Shown: piece after piece, positions 8,708-17,241 of the stretch
How positions within the stretch are numbered: the first letter of the stretch is position 1
Layout of the letters: each line of letters opens with the position of its first letter
From: an uncultured Senegalimassilia sp.
GTDB taxonomy: Bacteria; Actinomycetota; Coriobacteriia; Coriobacteriales; Eggerthellaceae
DNA: 64,000 bases
NCBI RefSeq assembly: GCF_902464545.1
Contig: NZ_CABQJR010000009.1
Span: 1-64,000 of the forward strand
Direction of reading: 5' to 3'
The notes under the pieces: generated by a model
The model's database searches: none
What the model was told of the DNA's origin: nothing
Seen by the model: the letters and a program-made list of their open reading frames with translations, nothing else
Translations under genes and position numbers: made by a program

Positions 8708-9265
8708 CTAGATCTCCATGACCTCGGCTTCCTTCTTCTTGAACACCGCGTCGACTTCGGCGACGTACTTGTCGGTGAGCTTCTGGATCTCGGCCTCGGC
8801 GCGACGCTGCTCGTCCTCGGGAAGGTTGTCTTCCTTGACGGACTTGGCGACATGGCTGTTACCGTCGCGACGGGCGTTGCGGATGGCCACGCGGGCCTCC
8901 TCGGCGTACTCCTTGCACTGCTTCACCAGCTCGCGGCGGCGATCCTCGGTGAGCGCAGGGAACGGCAGGCGGATGACCGAGCCGTCGTTGTTCGGCGTGA
9001 CGCCCAGGTCGCTTTCCATGATGGCGTGCTCGATGGCGCCCAGGACGCCCTTGTCCCAAGGCTCGATGACCAGCATATGAGCGTCGGGCGTTTTCACGCC
9101 GGCCATCTGGTTGATGGGCGTGGGAACGCCGTAGTAGTCCACCTTGATGCGGTCGAGCACCATGGCGTTGGCGCGGCCCGTGCGGACGGTGCCGAACGCG
9201 TTGTGCAGGCCGTTCACGGCGCGCTGCATCTTCTCCTCGGTTTCAAGCATGATCTCGTCGATCAT
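8708..9265 (-). CDS. frr: Ribosome recycling factor
   Basis: The 185-aa RRF splits post-termination ribosomes together with EF-G. Typical features are the N-terminal helix with MQRAVNGLHNAFGTVRTGRANAM (about 13-35), the hinge region PINQMAGVKTPDAHMLVIEPWDK, and the C-terminal LPEDEQRRAEAEIQKLTDKY helix. The ATG at 9265 has an AAGGA ribosome site. It lies 54 nt downstream of pyrH, the usual pairing. Confidence 0.98.
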   Translation of the reverse strand: MIDEIMLETEEKMQRAVNGLHNAFGTVRTGRANAMVLDRIKVDYYGVPTPINQMAGVKTPDAHMLVIEPWDKGVLGAIEHAIMESDLGVTPNNDGSVIRLPFPALTEDRRRELVKQCKEYAEEARVAIRNARRDGNSHVAKSVKEDNLPEDEQRRAEAEIQKLTDKYVAEVDAVFKKKEAEVMEI

Positions 9266-9319
9266 TTCGGTTCCTTTCCCTTGAGCGCCCGCCCTGCCCG
9301 GGCGACGCGGAAGACGTTA

Positions 9320-10036
9320 CTACTCTACGGTGGTGCCCACGTCCTCGCCCTTCAGCGCACGGGCGATGTTTCCCTGCACCGTCAGGTCGAACACGATCAT
9401 GGGGACCTTGTTGTCCATGCACAGGCTGGTGGCCGTGGAGTCCATGACGTTGAGACCCTGCGAGAGAACCTCCATGTAGCTGATGCGGTCGTAGCGCTTC
9501 GCATCGGGGTTCTTCACGGGGTCGGAATCGTAGACGCCGTCGACCTTCGTGGCCTTCATGAGCACGTCGACGTCCAGCTCGCAGGCGCGCAGCGCCGCGG
9601 TGGTGTCGGTGGTGAAGTAGGGGTTGCCCGTGCCGGCGGCCAGGATGACCACGCGGCCCTTCTCCATGTGGCGGATGGCGCGGCGACGGATGTAGGGCTC
9701 GGACACTTCCTGCATGTTGATGGCGCTCTGCACGCGGCTGAAGATGCCGTGGCGCTCGAAGGCGTCCTGCAGCGCCAGCGCGTTCATGACCGTGGCCAGC
9801 ATGCCGATGTAGTCCGCCTGAGCGCGGTCCATGCCGTCGGTTGCGCCGGAGACGCCGCGGAAGATGTTGCCGCCGCCCACCACGATGGCAAGCTGGACGC
9901 CATCATGCACCACGTCGGCGATCTCGTCGGCCAGGGAATCGACCACCTTCGGATCGATGCCGTAGCCAAGGTCGCCTGCCAGCGCCTCGCCGGACAACTT
10001 CAGCAGCACGCGCTTGTATCGGTATTCCTCGGCCAT
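9320..10036 (-). CDS. pyrH: UMP kinase
   Basis: PyrH phosphorylates UMP to UDP. It is a hexameric amino-acid-kinase-fold enzyme of 238 aa. The motifs are LLKLSGEAL at the N-terminus, VVGGGNIFRG, and the nucleotide segment AAGTGNPYFTTDTTAALRA. The ATG at 10036 has a strong GGGAGG site 6 nt away; the frame extension to 10141 runs through a terminator and is not used. It is followed by frr. Confidence 0.97.
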   Translation of the reverse strand: MAEEYRYKRVLLKLSGEALAGDLGYGIDPKVVDSLADEIADVVHDGVQLAIVVGGGNIFRGVSGATDGMDRAQADYIGMLATVMNALALQDAFERHGIFSRVQSAINMQEVSEPYIRRRAIRHMEKGRVVILAAGTGNPYFTTDTTAALRACELDVDVLMKATKVDGVYDSDPVKNPDAKRYDRISYMEVLSQGLNVMDSTATSLCMDNKVPMIVFDLTVQGNIARALKGEDVGTTVE

Positions 10037-10086
10037 ATGCAACCTCCCGGTTAAATCGTAAAGCGTTTTAAGCTTCCCTATCTTAC

Positions 10087-10126
10087 CCGAAAACGGAAAC
10101 GGCCGCCCATCGGGGCGGCCGTTTCC
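10087..10126 (-). terminator. Intrinsic terminator after the cystine symporter gene
   Basis: A 14-bp stem (GGAAACGGCCGCCC / GGGCGGCCGTTTCC, 10095-10126) with an ATCG loop is followed on the minus strand by TTTTCGGG. It lies between the tcyP-like stop and pyrH. Confidence 0.85.
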
Positions 10127-10156
10127 AGGCTTTTCACGCAAAGGACAGACGAGCAG

Positions 10157-11569
10157 CTAGGCCTTCTCGATACCGTCGGCGTTGATGACCGCGGCGGGAT
10201 CGTTGTACATATCGCGATCGAGGCCGCCGGTGAAGTTGGACGACGTGACGCCTGCCACCATGGAGTCGCTGACGTTGAGAGCGGTACGGCCCATGTCGAT
10301 GAGCGGCTCGACGGAGGCCATCAGGCCCACGATCTCGATGGGCAGGCCCATGGTGCCCAGCACGATGAGGCTGGCGAAGGTGGCGCCGCCGCCCACGCCG
10401 GCAACGCCGAACGAGCTGATGACGATGACGGCGATCAGGCCGATGACCCACGTGGGGTCGAACACGTTGATGCCGACGGTAGGAGCGATGAGCGTTGCCA
10501 TCATGGCCGGGTAGATGCCCGCGCAGCCGTTCTGGCCGATGGACATGCCGAAGCTTGCCGCGAAATTCGCCGTCGCCGGATCGACGCCGAGCGCCTTGGA
10601 CTGCGTCTCGATGTTCATGGGAAGGGCGCCGGCGCTGGTGCGCGACACGAACGCGAACGACAGCACGGGGAAGGCCTTCTTAAGGTACATCACGGGGTTG
10701 ACGCGGTTGCCGGCCAGGATGAGCAGGTGCACCAGGAACATGGCGATGATGGCCACATAGCTGAAGATGATGAACTTGCCCAGGTCGAGGATGGCGGCGT
10801 AGTCGCTGGTAGCCGTGACGTTGGCGATAAGGGCGAGCACGCCGTAGGGGGTAAGGCCCACGACCATTTTCACGATGCACATGACGATGCCGTACAGGCT
10901 GTCGATGAGGCTGCTGAAAAACTGCGCCTGCTCGGAATCGCGGTCGCGCAGCTTCAGGTAGGCCAGGCCCACGATGGCGGAGAATATGACCACGGCGATG
11001 GTGGACGTGGAGCGCGTGCCGGCAAGGTCGGCGAACACGTTGACGGGGATCATGGACAGGATGGTCTGCGGGATGGTGGTATCGGCGACCTTGTCCTGAC
11101 GCGTCTGCAGGGCGTCCAGCTTGGTTGCGTCGACGCTGCCCTGCGTGAAGTCCGCCCCGGCAAGGCCCGACAGGGCAATGGTCGCCCAGCCGAACAGCGC
11201 CGCGATGGCCACCGTGATCAAAAGGACGGCGAGCACCGATCCGCCGATCTTGCCCAGGTTGTCAACGGCCTTCGTGCGCGTGAACGCGCCGACGATGGCC
11301 ACGAACACCAGCGGCATGACCAGCATGCGCAAAAGGTCGATGTAGCCGGTTCCCACCAGCGACATCCAGTCAAGCGCGGTGGTGGCGGCTTCGCTGCCGC
11401 GGCCCAGCGCCAACTGGATGCCCGCGCCCAGCACGATACCCAGCCCCAAGGCCGTGAACACGCGGAACGTGAAGCTTTTATCCTTCGCCTTCAGATAACG
11501 CAGCACCGCGATGAGCGCCGCGAAGATGACCAGCACGGCGAGCACCGGCCCCAATACGTCGAACGACAT
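10157..11569 (-). CDS. tcyP: Dicarboxylate/amino acid:cation symporter, TcyP (L-cystine) type
   Basis: DAACS-family sodium- or proton-coupled symporter, 470 aa, with about eight membrane helices and two re-entrant hairpins. The HP1 serine-rich segment is SFAFVSRTSAGALPMNIETQ, and the segment FGMSIGQNGCAGIYPAMMA matches the TcyP/YdjN cystine transporters better than DctA or GltP. The ATG at 11569 (MSFDVLGPV) is preferred to the frame-open 11644. The 5' UTR is about 108 nt and holds a 16-bp hairpin. Monocistronic, with its own promoter and terminator. Confidence 0.88.
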   Translation of the reverse strand: MSFDVLGPVLAVLVIFAALIAVLRYLKAKDKSFTFRVFTALGLGIVLGAGIQLALGRGSEAATTALDWMSLVGTGYIDLLRMLVMPLVFVAIVGAFTRTKAVDNLGKIGGSVLAVLLITVAIAALFGWATIALSGLAGADFTQGSVDATKLDALQTRQDKVADTTIPQTILSMIPVNVFADLAGTRSTSTIAVVIFSAIVGLAYLKLRDRDSEQAQFFSSLIDSLYGIVMCIVKMVVGLTPYGVLALIANVTATSDYAAILDLGKFIIFSYVAIIAMFLVHLLILAGNRVNPVMYLKKAFPVLSFAFVSRTSAGALPMNIETQSKALGVDPATANFAASFGMSIGQNGCAGIYPAMMATLIAPTVGINVFDPTWVIGLIAVIVISSFGVAGVGGGATFASLIVLGTMGLPIEIVGLMASVEPLIDMGRTALNVSDSMVAGVTSSNFTGGLDRDMYNDPAAVINADGIEKA

Positions 11570-11602
11570 GTCTCTCGTCTCCCTTTTCCGTTTCGAAGCG
11601 AT

Positions 11603-11659
11603 GCGACGGGCGGGCGAGCCACCGGGAAACGCACCCGGGAGCACTCGCCCGCCCGTCGC
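11603..11659 (-). promoter_or_regulatory. Long structured leader hairpin upstream of the tcyP-like gene
   Basis: A perfect 16-bp stem (GCGACGGGCGGGCGAG at 11603-11618 and its complement at 11644-11659) encloses a smaller CCGGG/CCCGG hairpin. It lies in the 5' UTR 34 nt before the start codon. There is no T-tract on either strand, so it is not a simple terminator. Confidence 0.6.
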
Positions 11660-11684
11660 AGCTCCTGCTTACAGCGTGTCGTTA

Positions 11685-11714
11685 ATTATGCGCCTACTTT
11701 ACCTAGTAGTGCAA
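11685..11714 (-). promoter_or_regulatory. Promoter of the tcyP-like gene
   Basis: TTGCAC (11714-11709), an 18-nt spacer and CATAAT (11690-11685) make a sigma-70-type promoter. The spacer contains TACT-N6-AGTA, a small dyad that could be an operator. Confidence 0.6.
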
Positions 11715-11845
11715 TGGGCTTACTACGATATTTTCAGGCAGCCGGCTATCGGTCAAACCGCATGCGGAGCGACCCGTCCAATGGAAGACAGCGGATTCGC
11801 CTGCCCGCTCATGAATGGTAACCGGCCACGACGGATGCAAATGTC

Positions 11846-11884
11846 CGAAAAAATGGGAACGGCCCCAAAACAGGGGCCGTTCCC
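11846..11884 (-). terminator. Strong intrinsic terminator downstream of htrA
   Basis: The 12-bp stem GGGAACGGCCCC / GGGGCCGTTCCC (11855-11884) has an AAAACA loop and is followed on the minus strand by ATTTTTTC. It is the last of three hairpins after htrA. Confidence 0.85.
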
Positions 11885-11920
11885 GCGGGAAAAGGGAAAA
11901 GGAAAGGAAAAGGGGCTTTC

Positions 11921-11987
11921 GGCCCCACGCGAGGCGCGCGGATCGCTCGCCTCGCGTGGGGCCGCTCGGCATTTGCCCGAGCGGCCC
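11921..11987 (-). terminator. Two further tandem hairpins downstream of htrA
   Basis: GGCCCCACGCGAGGCG (11921-11936) pairs perfectly with 11948-11963. A second, overlapping hairpin spans 11960-11987 (GGCCGCTCGG arms). On the minus strand the first is followed by a T-rich CCTTTTCCTTTCC. Together with 11846-11884 they form a triple stem-loop block. Confidence 0.55.
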
Positions 11988-12003
11988 GTCAAGACCGCAG
12001 CTG

Positions 12004-13440
12004 CTAGGCCGCGTCGTTCTTGCTGGAGGACCCGCTGTTGTTCAGCAGGCGGTTGAGCATCTCGCTGGAGCTGCTGCTGGAGTTTTGCTGCGTGGCCGCG
12101 GATTGGGACGATTCGTCGGAGCCCAGCGTGACCTCGATCTGCTTCGTCTCGCCGTTTCGGTTGACCTCCAGCGTGACCTTGTCGCCGGGGTTCTTCGAGC
12201 GCACATCGAGCATCAGGTCGCTGGCGGAGCTGACGGAGTTGCCATCGAACTTCGTGACGATATCGCCTTCCTCAAGGCCGGCCTCTGCCGCCCCGGAACC
12301 GCTGTTGACGGCGGAGATGTAGGCGCCGCTATCAACCTTCAGGCCATAGCGCTTCGCGTTCTGGGAGTTAACCGTGGAAAGGGACACGCCCAGCTGCGCG
12401 TGTGTGGGGGTTTTGCCCTCGATGATCTGCTGCGCGATGTTGACCGCGTAGTTTACCGGGATGGCGAAGCCGACGCCCGAGTAGTTGCCGGAATACGAGG
12501 TGATCAGCGTGTTGATGCCGATGAGCTTGCCGTTGGAATCCACCAGCGCGCCGCCGGAGTTGCCCGGGTTGATTGCCGCATCGGTCTGGATCATGTTCGG
12601 GTAGATGGTGTAGCCGCTCGACTGGGAAGACGACCCGCCGTAACCGTACCCATAGCCGTCGCTGCCGCTGCTTTCGGAGTTGCTCATGATCTGCGAACGG
12701 CTGGTGGCCGACACGATGCCGGTTGCCACGGACTGCTCGAGGCCGAACGGGCTGCCGATGGACATGACCCATTCGCCGATGGTCAGATTGTCGGAATCGC
12801 CGATCTCGACGGGGGTCAGGCCGCTGGCATTGCGCAGCTTGATGACGGCGATGTCGCTGGACTCGTCGGTACCTACCACGTCGGCGTCATACTCCTCGCC
12901 GCCCACGGTGACCTTCAAGGCATCGGCGCCTGCGACCACGTGGTTGTTCGTGATGATGTAGCCGTCCTCGGAAAGCACCACGCCGCTGCCCAGGGAGCTT
13001 TCGGTGAGCGTTCCCGAGCTGGACGTGCTGCGGCCGAACATGTCGGTGGAGGCCTGCGCCGTGTACACATCGATGGCGGCCACGGAGGGCAGGCACTTCT
13101 GCGCCACGGCCTCGGGAAGCGTGTCATCGGTGGACTGGGCCTGGATCTCGGTGTTCGTGGACGCGCCCAGCGTAACGTTGCCGCCGGAGGGGGTCCCCGT
13201 CACATTCTGATACACGGTGAAGCCGCCGAACGCGATAACGCAGGCAAGCGCCGCACCGGCGAACGCGGTGCCGAACGTGCGGCCGGAAGAGGTTTTGCGA
13301 GGATTTTGAGCATCGACCACCGGCTGCGTATAGGAGTGCTGATAGCCGGGCTGCTGGTAACCCTGCGCGGGCGGGATCGGCTGCCCAGGCTGCCGACCGG
13401 GCTGGCCGTAGCCGTTTTGGTTGTTGAACTGATCGGTCAT
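12004..13440 (-). CDS. htrA: HtrA/DegP-type membrane-anchored serine protease with PDZ domain
   Basis: Envelope quality-control protease, 478 aa. A Gln/Pro/Gly-rich cytoplasmic tail (about 1-52) is followed by one membrane anchor (about 57-77) and a trypsin-like domain with His167 (TNNHVV), Asp196 (SSDIAVI) and Ser295 (NPGNSGGAL). One C-terminal PDZ (about 350-440) and a Ser-rich tail follow. The protease domain has a Gly/Tyr/Ser-rich insertion (DGYGYGYGGSSS) in a surface loop. The ATG at 13440 has AAGGAG 7 nt upstream. Monocistronic. Confidence 0.95.
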   Translation of the reverse strand: MTDQFNNQNGYGQPGRQPGQPIPPAQGYQQPGYQHSYTQPVVDAQNPRKTSSGRTFGTAFAGAALACVIAFGGFTVYQNVTGTPSGGNVTLGASTNTEIQAQSTDDTLPEAVAQKCLPSVAAIDVYTAQASTDMFGRSTSSSGTLTESSLGSGVVLSEDGYIITNNHVVAGADALKVTVGGEEYDADVVGTDESSDIAVIKLRNASGLTPVEIGDSDNLTIGEWVMSIGSPFGLEQSVATGIVSATSRSQIMSNSESSGSDGYGYGYGGSSSQSSGYTIYPNMIQTDAAINPGNSGGALVDSNGKLIGINTLITSYSGNYSGVGFAIPVNYAVNIAQQIIEGKTPTHAQLGVSLSTVNSQNAKRYGLKVDSGAYISAVNSGSGAAEAGLEEGDIVTKFDGNSVSSASDLMLDVRSKNPGDKVTLEVNRNGETKQIEVTLGSDESSQSAATQQNSSSSSSEMLNRLLNNSGSSSKNDAA

Positions 13441-13811
13441 GGCGTTCTCCTTGCTATCGGAGGCGCAGGGCCCTTATCGCCCTGCGTTTTGTTTGACAGG
13501 GCAACCTTACCACGCCACGGCCCTCCTCGACGGCGCTTGCACCGTTTCGTCACCCGCACGTCACTGAATTACATCCCTTGGTGTACGGTTAGCCCCATGC
13601 AAAACGCCTAAGGGCCGCATCAGCGGCCCTTAGCTGAAAGCAAGTTGAAAAAACGCGCCCGGAAAAGCGACGCAAACGTCCGGAGCCGGCGCCGCTTGCC
13701 ACCCGAAACGCAGCCGGGAACCGGGCCGACAGCTTCAGAGCGAAGCAGCCGGCGAAACGCGCCCTCGCCCGTTTCGCCCACAGGGGGCAACGCTACCGCA
13801 GCCGTGGCGCG
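13441..13811. other. Intergenic region between prdX and htrA
   Basis: This 371-nt stretch carries the htrA ribosome site (AAGGAG near 13450) and, at 13600-13633, the terminator of the upstream prdX gene. From 13634 to 13811 I see no gene or clear signal. The open frames crossing it are shadows. Confidence 0.5.
13600..13633 (-). terminator. Intrinsic terminator after prdX
   Basis: The 11-bp stem CTAAGGGCCGC / GCGGCCCTTAG (13608-13633) has an ATCA loop and is followed on the minus strand by GCGTTTTGC. It lies 178 nt past the prdX stop. Confidence 0.6.
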
Positions 13812-14312
13812 CTACGCCTCGGGGCGCTCCATGGGAACGAAGCGATATGGCATGCCGTGCGCATCGAACAAGGCCAGCACGTCGGCAAGCGGCACATGCA
13901 GCGTAGCCGTGTTCTCGTTGGGATGGATGCCCAGCCCCTCGTAGCCGCGCAGCTCCTCATCGAGCACCACCTGCACGCGATGCTCGTCATCGTTGAGCAC
14001 GCCCAGCGGCGACACGGCGCCGGCACGCAGCCCCAGGATGGCCTCAAGGTCGTCGCCGGAGGCGAAGCGCAACGGGCGGCTTTCCAGCGTCGCGCGCAGC
14101 GCCTTCAAGTTCGCCGGCTTATCCTCGGGCATCACTACCAAATAATAGGCTCGCTTCTTGTCGTCGCGCAGAAACAGGTTCTTCACCACTTCCGCAGCGA
14201 ACGGCAGGTTAAGCTGCTCCATCCCCTCCATGGTGAACACAGGCTCGTGCTCGACCTTTCGATAGGAAACCCCCTGATCATCGAGGTATTGCAGCACCTC
14301 GGTCTTTCCCAT
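13812..14312 (-). CDS. prdX: Free-standing prolyl-tRNA deacylase (PrdX/ProXp family, YbaK fold)
   Basis: A 166-aa YbaK/ProX-fold editing protein that hydrolyses mischarged tRNA-Pro in trans. The family landmarks are the N-terminal KVEHEPVFTMEGM segment, KNLFLRDDKKRAYYLVVMPEDKPANLK (substrate pocket lysines), and GAVSPLGVLNDDEHRV. The ATG at 14312 (MGKTEVLQYL) is chosen by family length; the frame-open 14498 is not supported. The ribosome site is weak. It is transcribed divergently from the macrodomain gene, with 218 nt between. Ala-tRNA-Pro as substrate is inferred from the family. Confidence 0.88.
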   Translation of the reverse strand: MGKTEVLQYLDDQGVSYRKVEHEPVFTMEGMEQLNLPFAAEVVKNLFLRDDKKRAYYLVVMPEDKPANLKALRATLESRPLRFASGDDLEAILGLRAGAVSPLGVLNDDEHRVQVVLDEELRGYEGLGIHPNENTATLHVPLADVLALFDAHGMPYRFVPMERPEA

Positions 14313-14530
14313 GGCTGCCACACCCGCCCCCTTTCGCGCTATTACCCTCTGTAAACCGCATCCGCGCCGAACACGCCGAAGCGTCGACGCGCGCACGCGG
14401 CATTCCGAACCTTGCGCTATTCTATCCAGCAAGAATCGATATGCCCAGACGGCGGACGGCGAAGCGCCCGGGCGCGCCGCCAGCGGCCCGCCCGACAAGA
14501 CGGCGACGCGGACAAGGAGATGCGAACCCC

Positions 14531-15373
14531 ATGATGCAATTGGTAAAGGATATGGCCTTCCTGGTAAATCACCTGATGGACGAACGGGGCGCGGGGAGTA
14601 AGCGCGTTGAACCGCAAGAGGACCCGCGCTGGTTCATGGAGCAATGGGAGCAGTTCCGCGCGCTGGTGAACACGCGCGAGCCGAAACCCGCTTCGCCGGA
14701 GTTTCTGAAGGTGCAGGACCGCGTGCTCCAGCTCATGGTTGCCGAACCGGGCATCACCGAAGCCGACGAGCTTGCGCGCACCGCCTCCGACCCGCGCCTG
14801 AGCATCTGGCGCGGGGACATCACGGCCCTGCAGTGCGATGCCATCGTCAACGCCGCGAACAGCGCGCTTCTGGGCTGCTGGATTCCCGGGCATCTGTGCA
14901 TCGACAACGCCATCCACACCTTCGCCGGCGTGCAGCTGCGCCTGAAGTGCGCGCAGATCATGCAGGAGCAAGGCTACGAGGAGCCGGTCGGCCGCGCGAA
15001 GGTCACGCCCGCCTATAACCTCCCCTCGCATAACATCATCCACACGGTCGGCCCCATGACGAAAGGAAAACCGACGCTTGAACAGCGCAAACAGCTGACG
15101 CAATGCTATATCAGCTGTCTGGATGCGGCATGTGCGGCGAAGGCGAAGTCGGTGGCGTTCTGCTGCATCTCCACCGGTGTGTTCGGGTTCCCGCAGCAGG
15201 AGGGCGCGCGGATCGCCGTGCAAGCGGTGAAGGCATGGCTAGACTCCCGCGCCGCCGACGAGCCCGGCGCCGACATGCACGTCATCTTCGACGTGTACAC
15301 CGAGCAGGACGAGAACCTCTACCGCGCGATCCTCGGCGAAGACGAGAAGCCCGCGAGCGACACGGAGGAGTAG
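14531..15373 (+). CDS. Zinc-type macrodomain protein (ADP-ribosyl hydrolase family)
   Basis: A 280-aa protein with an N-terminal helical region (about 1-85) and a macrodomain (about 90-265). It has the ADP-ribose loop DAIVNAANSALLG, immediately followed by C116-WIPG-H121-L-C123, the zinc-binding insertion of Zn-macrodomains, and then the CISTGVFGFP phosphate loop. Zn-macrodomains reverse protein ADP-ribosylation and are often encoded next to a SirTM sirtuin and lipoate genes; none is present here. The ATG at 14531 has AAGGAG at 14515-14520. Stand-alone gene. Confidence 0.9.
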   Translation: MMQLVKDMAFLVNHLMDERGAGSKRVEPQEDPRWFMEQWEQFRALVNTREPKPASPEFLKVQDRVLQLMVAEPGITEADELARTASDPRLSIWRGDITALQCDAIVNAANSALLGCWIPGHLCIDNAIHTFAGVQLRLKCAQIMQEQGYEEPVGRAKVTPAYNLPSHNIIHTVGPMTKGKPTLEQRKQLTQCYISCLDAACAAKAKSVAFCCISTGVFGFPQQEGARIAVQAVKAWLDSRAADEPGADMHVIFDVYTEQDENLYRAILGEDEKPASDTEE

Positions 15374-15413
15374 GCCCTCGCTCTGCCCGTCCTGCCTCAA
15401 CGATGCTGGGAAG

Positions 15414-15439
15414 GTTTTGGGGCAATCGTGCCCCAAAAC
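15414..15439. repeat. Perfect 11-bp dyad between convergent genes
   Basis: GTTTTGGGGCA and TGCCCCAAAAC flank an ATCG loop. It lies between the macrodomain gene (+) and ecfT (-), where a bidirectional terminator would be expected, but neither strand has a following T-tract. Confidence 0.4.
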
Positions 15440-15628
15440 GGCTGTTGTCCGAAAGTAAGGCCCCGGGAACAACCCCAAGGCCTTCGTTCGCTACATATAT
15501 TGTTGCGTTCGGTACATTTCTCCGCTTCATAGAGCGACTATTTCAACAGAAGGCCCTTCTCAAATTCGGAAAACTCGCAATCTCGGACACGATATGCCGA
15601 AATCGTTCCCACGCCCCGCGAATCGAGG

Positions 15629-16396
15629 CTATAGCAGCACGCTCAACGCAACAGCCGCCGCCGCGATCGCAACTGCCACGGCAAGCGCCGCGAAGTCGAT
15701 GCGCGCGAACGGGTACTCCTTGAAGCCGCTTTCCCGGCTTCGCAGATTGAAGCCTCGCACCTCGGCGGCAATGGCGGCGCTATTGGTCTTGCGCACCGAC
15801 GACACCAGCAGCGGAACGCACGGCGGCATCATCAGGCGGGCCTTCTTCAAGACGCCGCCGTCGAACTCCACGCCGCGCGCGGTCTGCGCCTCCATGATGC
15901 CCGCCATATCGTTCATGAACACGGGGATGAAATGCACGGTGGACATGAACGTGAACGCATACTTATACGGCACGTGCAGCACCTTGACCAGCGCATTCGC
16001 CATATCGGTGAGCTTGGTTACGTAGAACACCAGGAACAGCGGCACCGCGCAGGCCACCAGCCGCACCACGATGAGCACGGCCGCGGCCACGCTCCCCGTG
16101 CCGATGTAGCCCCACGGCAGCTGAGCCAGCACATCGCCTTGCGGCGTGAACAGCAGCGCGATCAGCGCCAACACCAGCGAGAACAGCGCCACGGCCTTCG
16201 CCAGGCCCAGCGTTTGCGGAACCATCTTGCATTGCACGGCGAGCACTGCATCAAGCACGATCACCAACGCCAGCAGCACAAGGTTGCTGGTGGCGAAGCA
16301 AGCGATCACCAGCAGGAACGCCGCCGCCAGTTTCGCCACCGGGTTCATACGGTGCAGCAGGCTGTCGCCCGGCACGTATTCCAGGAAGCCCTTCAT
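15629..16396 (-). CDS. ecfT: Energy-coupling factor transporter transmembrane protein EcfT
   Basis: Membrane T-component of an ECF importer, 255 aa with five to six helices. It couples the ATPases to the substrate-binding S subunit through two short ARG-type coupling motifs, here in QTARGVEFDGG and EVRGFNLRSR. The ATG at 16396 overlaps the stop of the upstream ATPase (ATGA), so translation is coupled. Last gene of the T-box-ecfS-ecfA-ecfA'-ecfT operon. Confidence 0.93.
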   Translation of the reverse strand: MKGFLEYVPGDSLLHRMNPVAKLAAAFLLVIACFATSNLVLLALVIVLDAVLAVQCKMVPQTLGLAKAVALFSLVLALIALLFTPQGDVLAQLPWGYIGTGSVAAAVLIVVRLVACAVPLFLVFYVTKLTDMANALVKVLHVPYKYAFTFMSTVHFIPVFMNDMAGIMEAQTARGVEFDGGVLKKARLMMPPCVPLLVSSVRKTNSAAIAAEVRGFNLRSRESGFKEYPFARIDFAALAVAVAIAAAAVALSVLL

Positions 16397-17241
16397 CGCG
16401 CACCCGTCCTTTCGCAAGCGCCCGCCGCAGCGGCAAGCGCATCGGTCATCTCGTCAAGCGTATCCGCCAGCGCCACCGGCGATGCCGCCGCCACGGCGCC
16501 GTCCTCGGCCAAGCGCAGCGACACGTCCACCATCTGCGGCGGCAGCAGATGCGTGCGCGCCAGCACGTCGCGGTCGCGCAGCACGGCGAACGTTTCGCCA
16601 TCGGCAACCACCTGACCTGCGGTCATAGCGATTACCCGCTTTGCGTAGTCGGCCACCACCTCCATGTCGTGGCACACCATGACCACCGTGGTGCCGCGAG
16701 CGTTCAGCTCGGCGATGACGTCCATCACCTTGGCGCACTCGCGGAAATCAAGGCCGGCGGTCGGCTCGTCGAGCACCACCACGGGCGGCTCCATCACGAT
16801 AATCGATGCCAGCGCCAGCAGCTGGCGGGTGCCACGATTGAGCAGGAACGGCTCGGCGTCGCCGTCGAAGCCGAATCGCTCGATCATCGCATCCACCTTC
16901 GCCTCGGCCTCGGCGTCGGCGCGCCCTTGCGCGCGGAAACCGAACAGCAGCTCCTCGCGCACGGTGGAGCAGCAGATCTGGCGATCGGGGTTTTGGAATA
17001 GGAAGCCCACCTTCGCGGCAAGTTGGCTGGTGCGCAGCTGCGTGGTGGGCACGCCATCGATGAGGACCTGGCCAGAAGACGGCTTCAACAAGCCGTTGAC
17101 CAGGCGCATCGTGGTGGATTTGCCCGCACCGTTCGTGCCCACGAACGCGACGAAATCGCCGTCGGGGATACGGAAGCTCACATCGCGCAGGATGGGCAGC
17201 TCGCCATCGTACGATGCGCTCACGTTCTCGAGCTCGATCAT
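16393..17241 (-). CDS. ECF transporter ATPase A' with atypical signature motif
   Basis: ABC ATPase of 282 aa. Walker A is GTNGAGKST, the Q-loop is in FLFQNPDRQ, and Walker B is VVVLDEPTAGLD. The ABC signature, normally LSGGQ, is replaced by LNRGTRQ. In heterodimeric EcfA/A' pairs one site can be degenerate, so this is presumably the A' partner of the next gene. The start at 17241 overlaps the upstream stop (ATGA) and the stop overlaps ecfT, a tight coupled operon. Confidence 0.93.
   Translation of the reverse strand: MIELENVSASYDGELPILRDVSFRIPDGDFVAFVGTNGAGKSTTMRLVNGLLKPSSGQVLIDGVPTTQLRTSQLAAKVGFLFQNPDRQICCSTVREELLFGFRAQGRADAEAEAKVDAMIERFGFDGDAEPFLLNRGTRQLLALASIIVMEPPVVVLDEPTAGLDFRECAKVMDVIAELNARGTTVVMVCHDMEVVADYAKRVIAMTAGQVVADGETFAVLRDRDVLARTHLLPPQMVDVSLRLAEDGAVAAASPVALADTLDEMTDALAAAAGACERTGAR

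Noticed and set aside
15414..15439. The perfect dyad as a standard intrinsic terminator
   Set aside because: No T-tract follows on either strand, so it is listed only as an inverted repeat.
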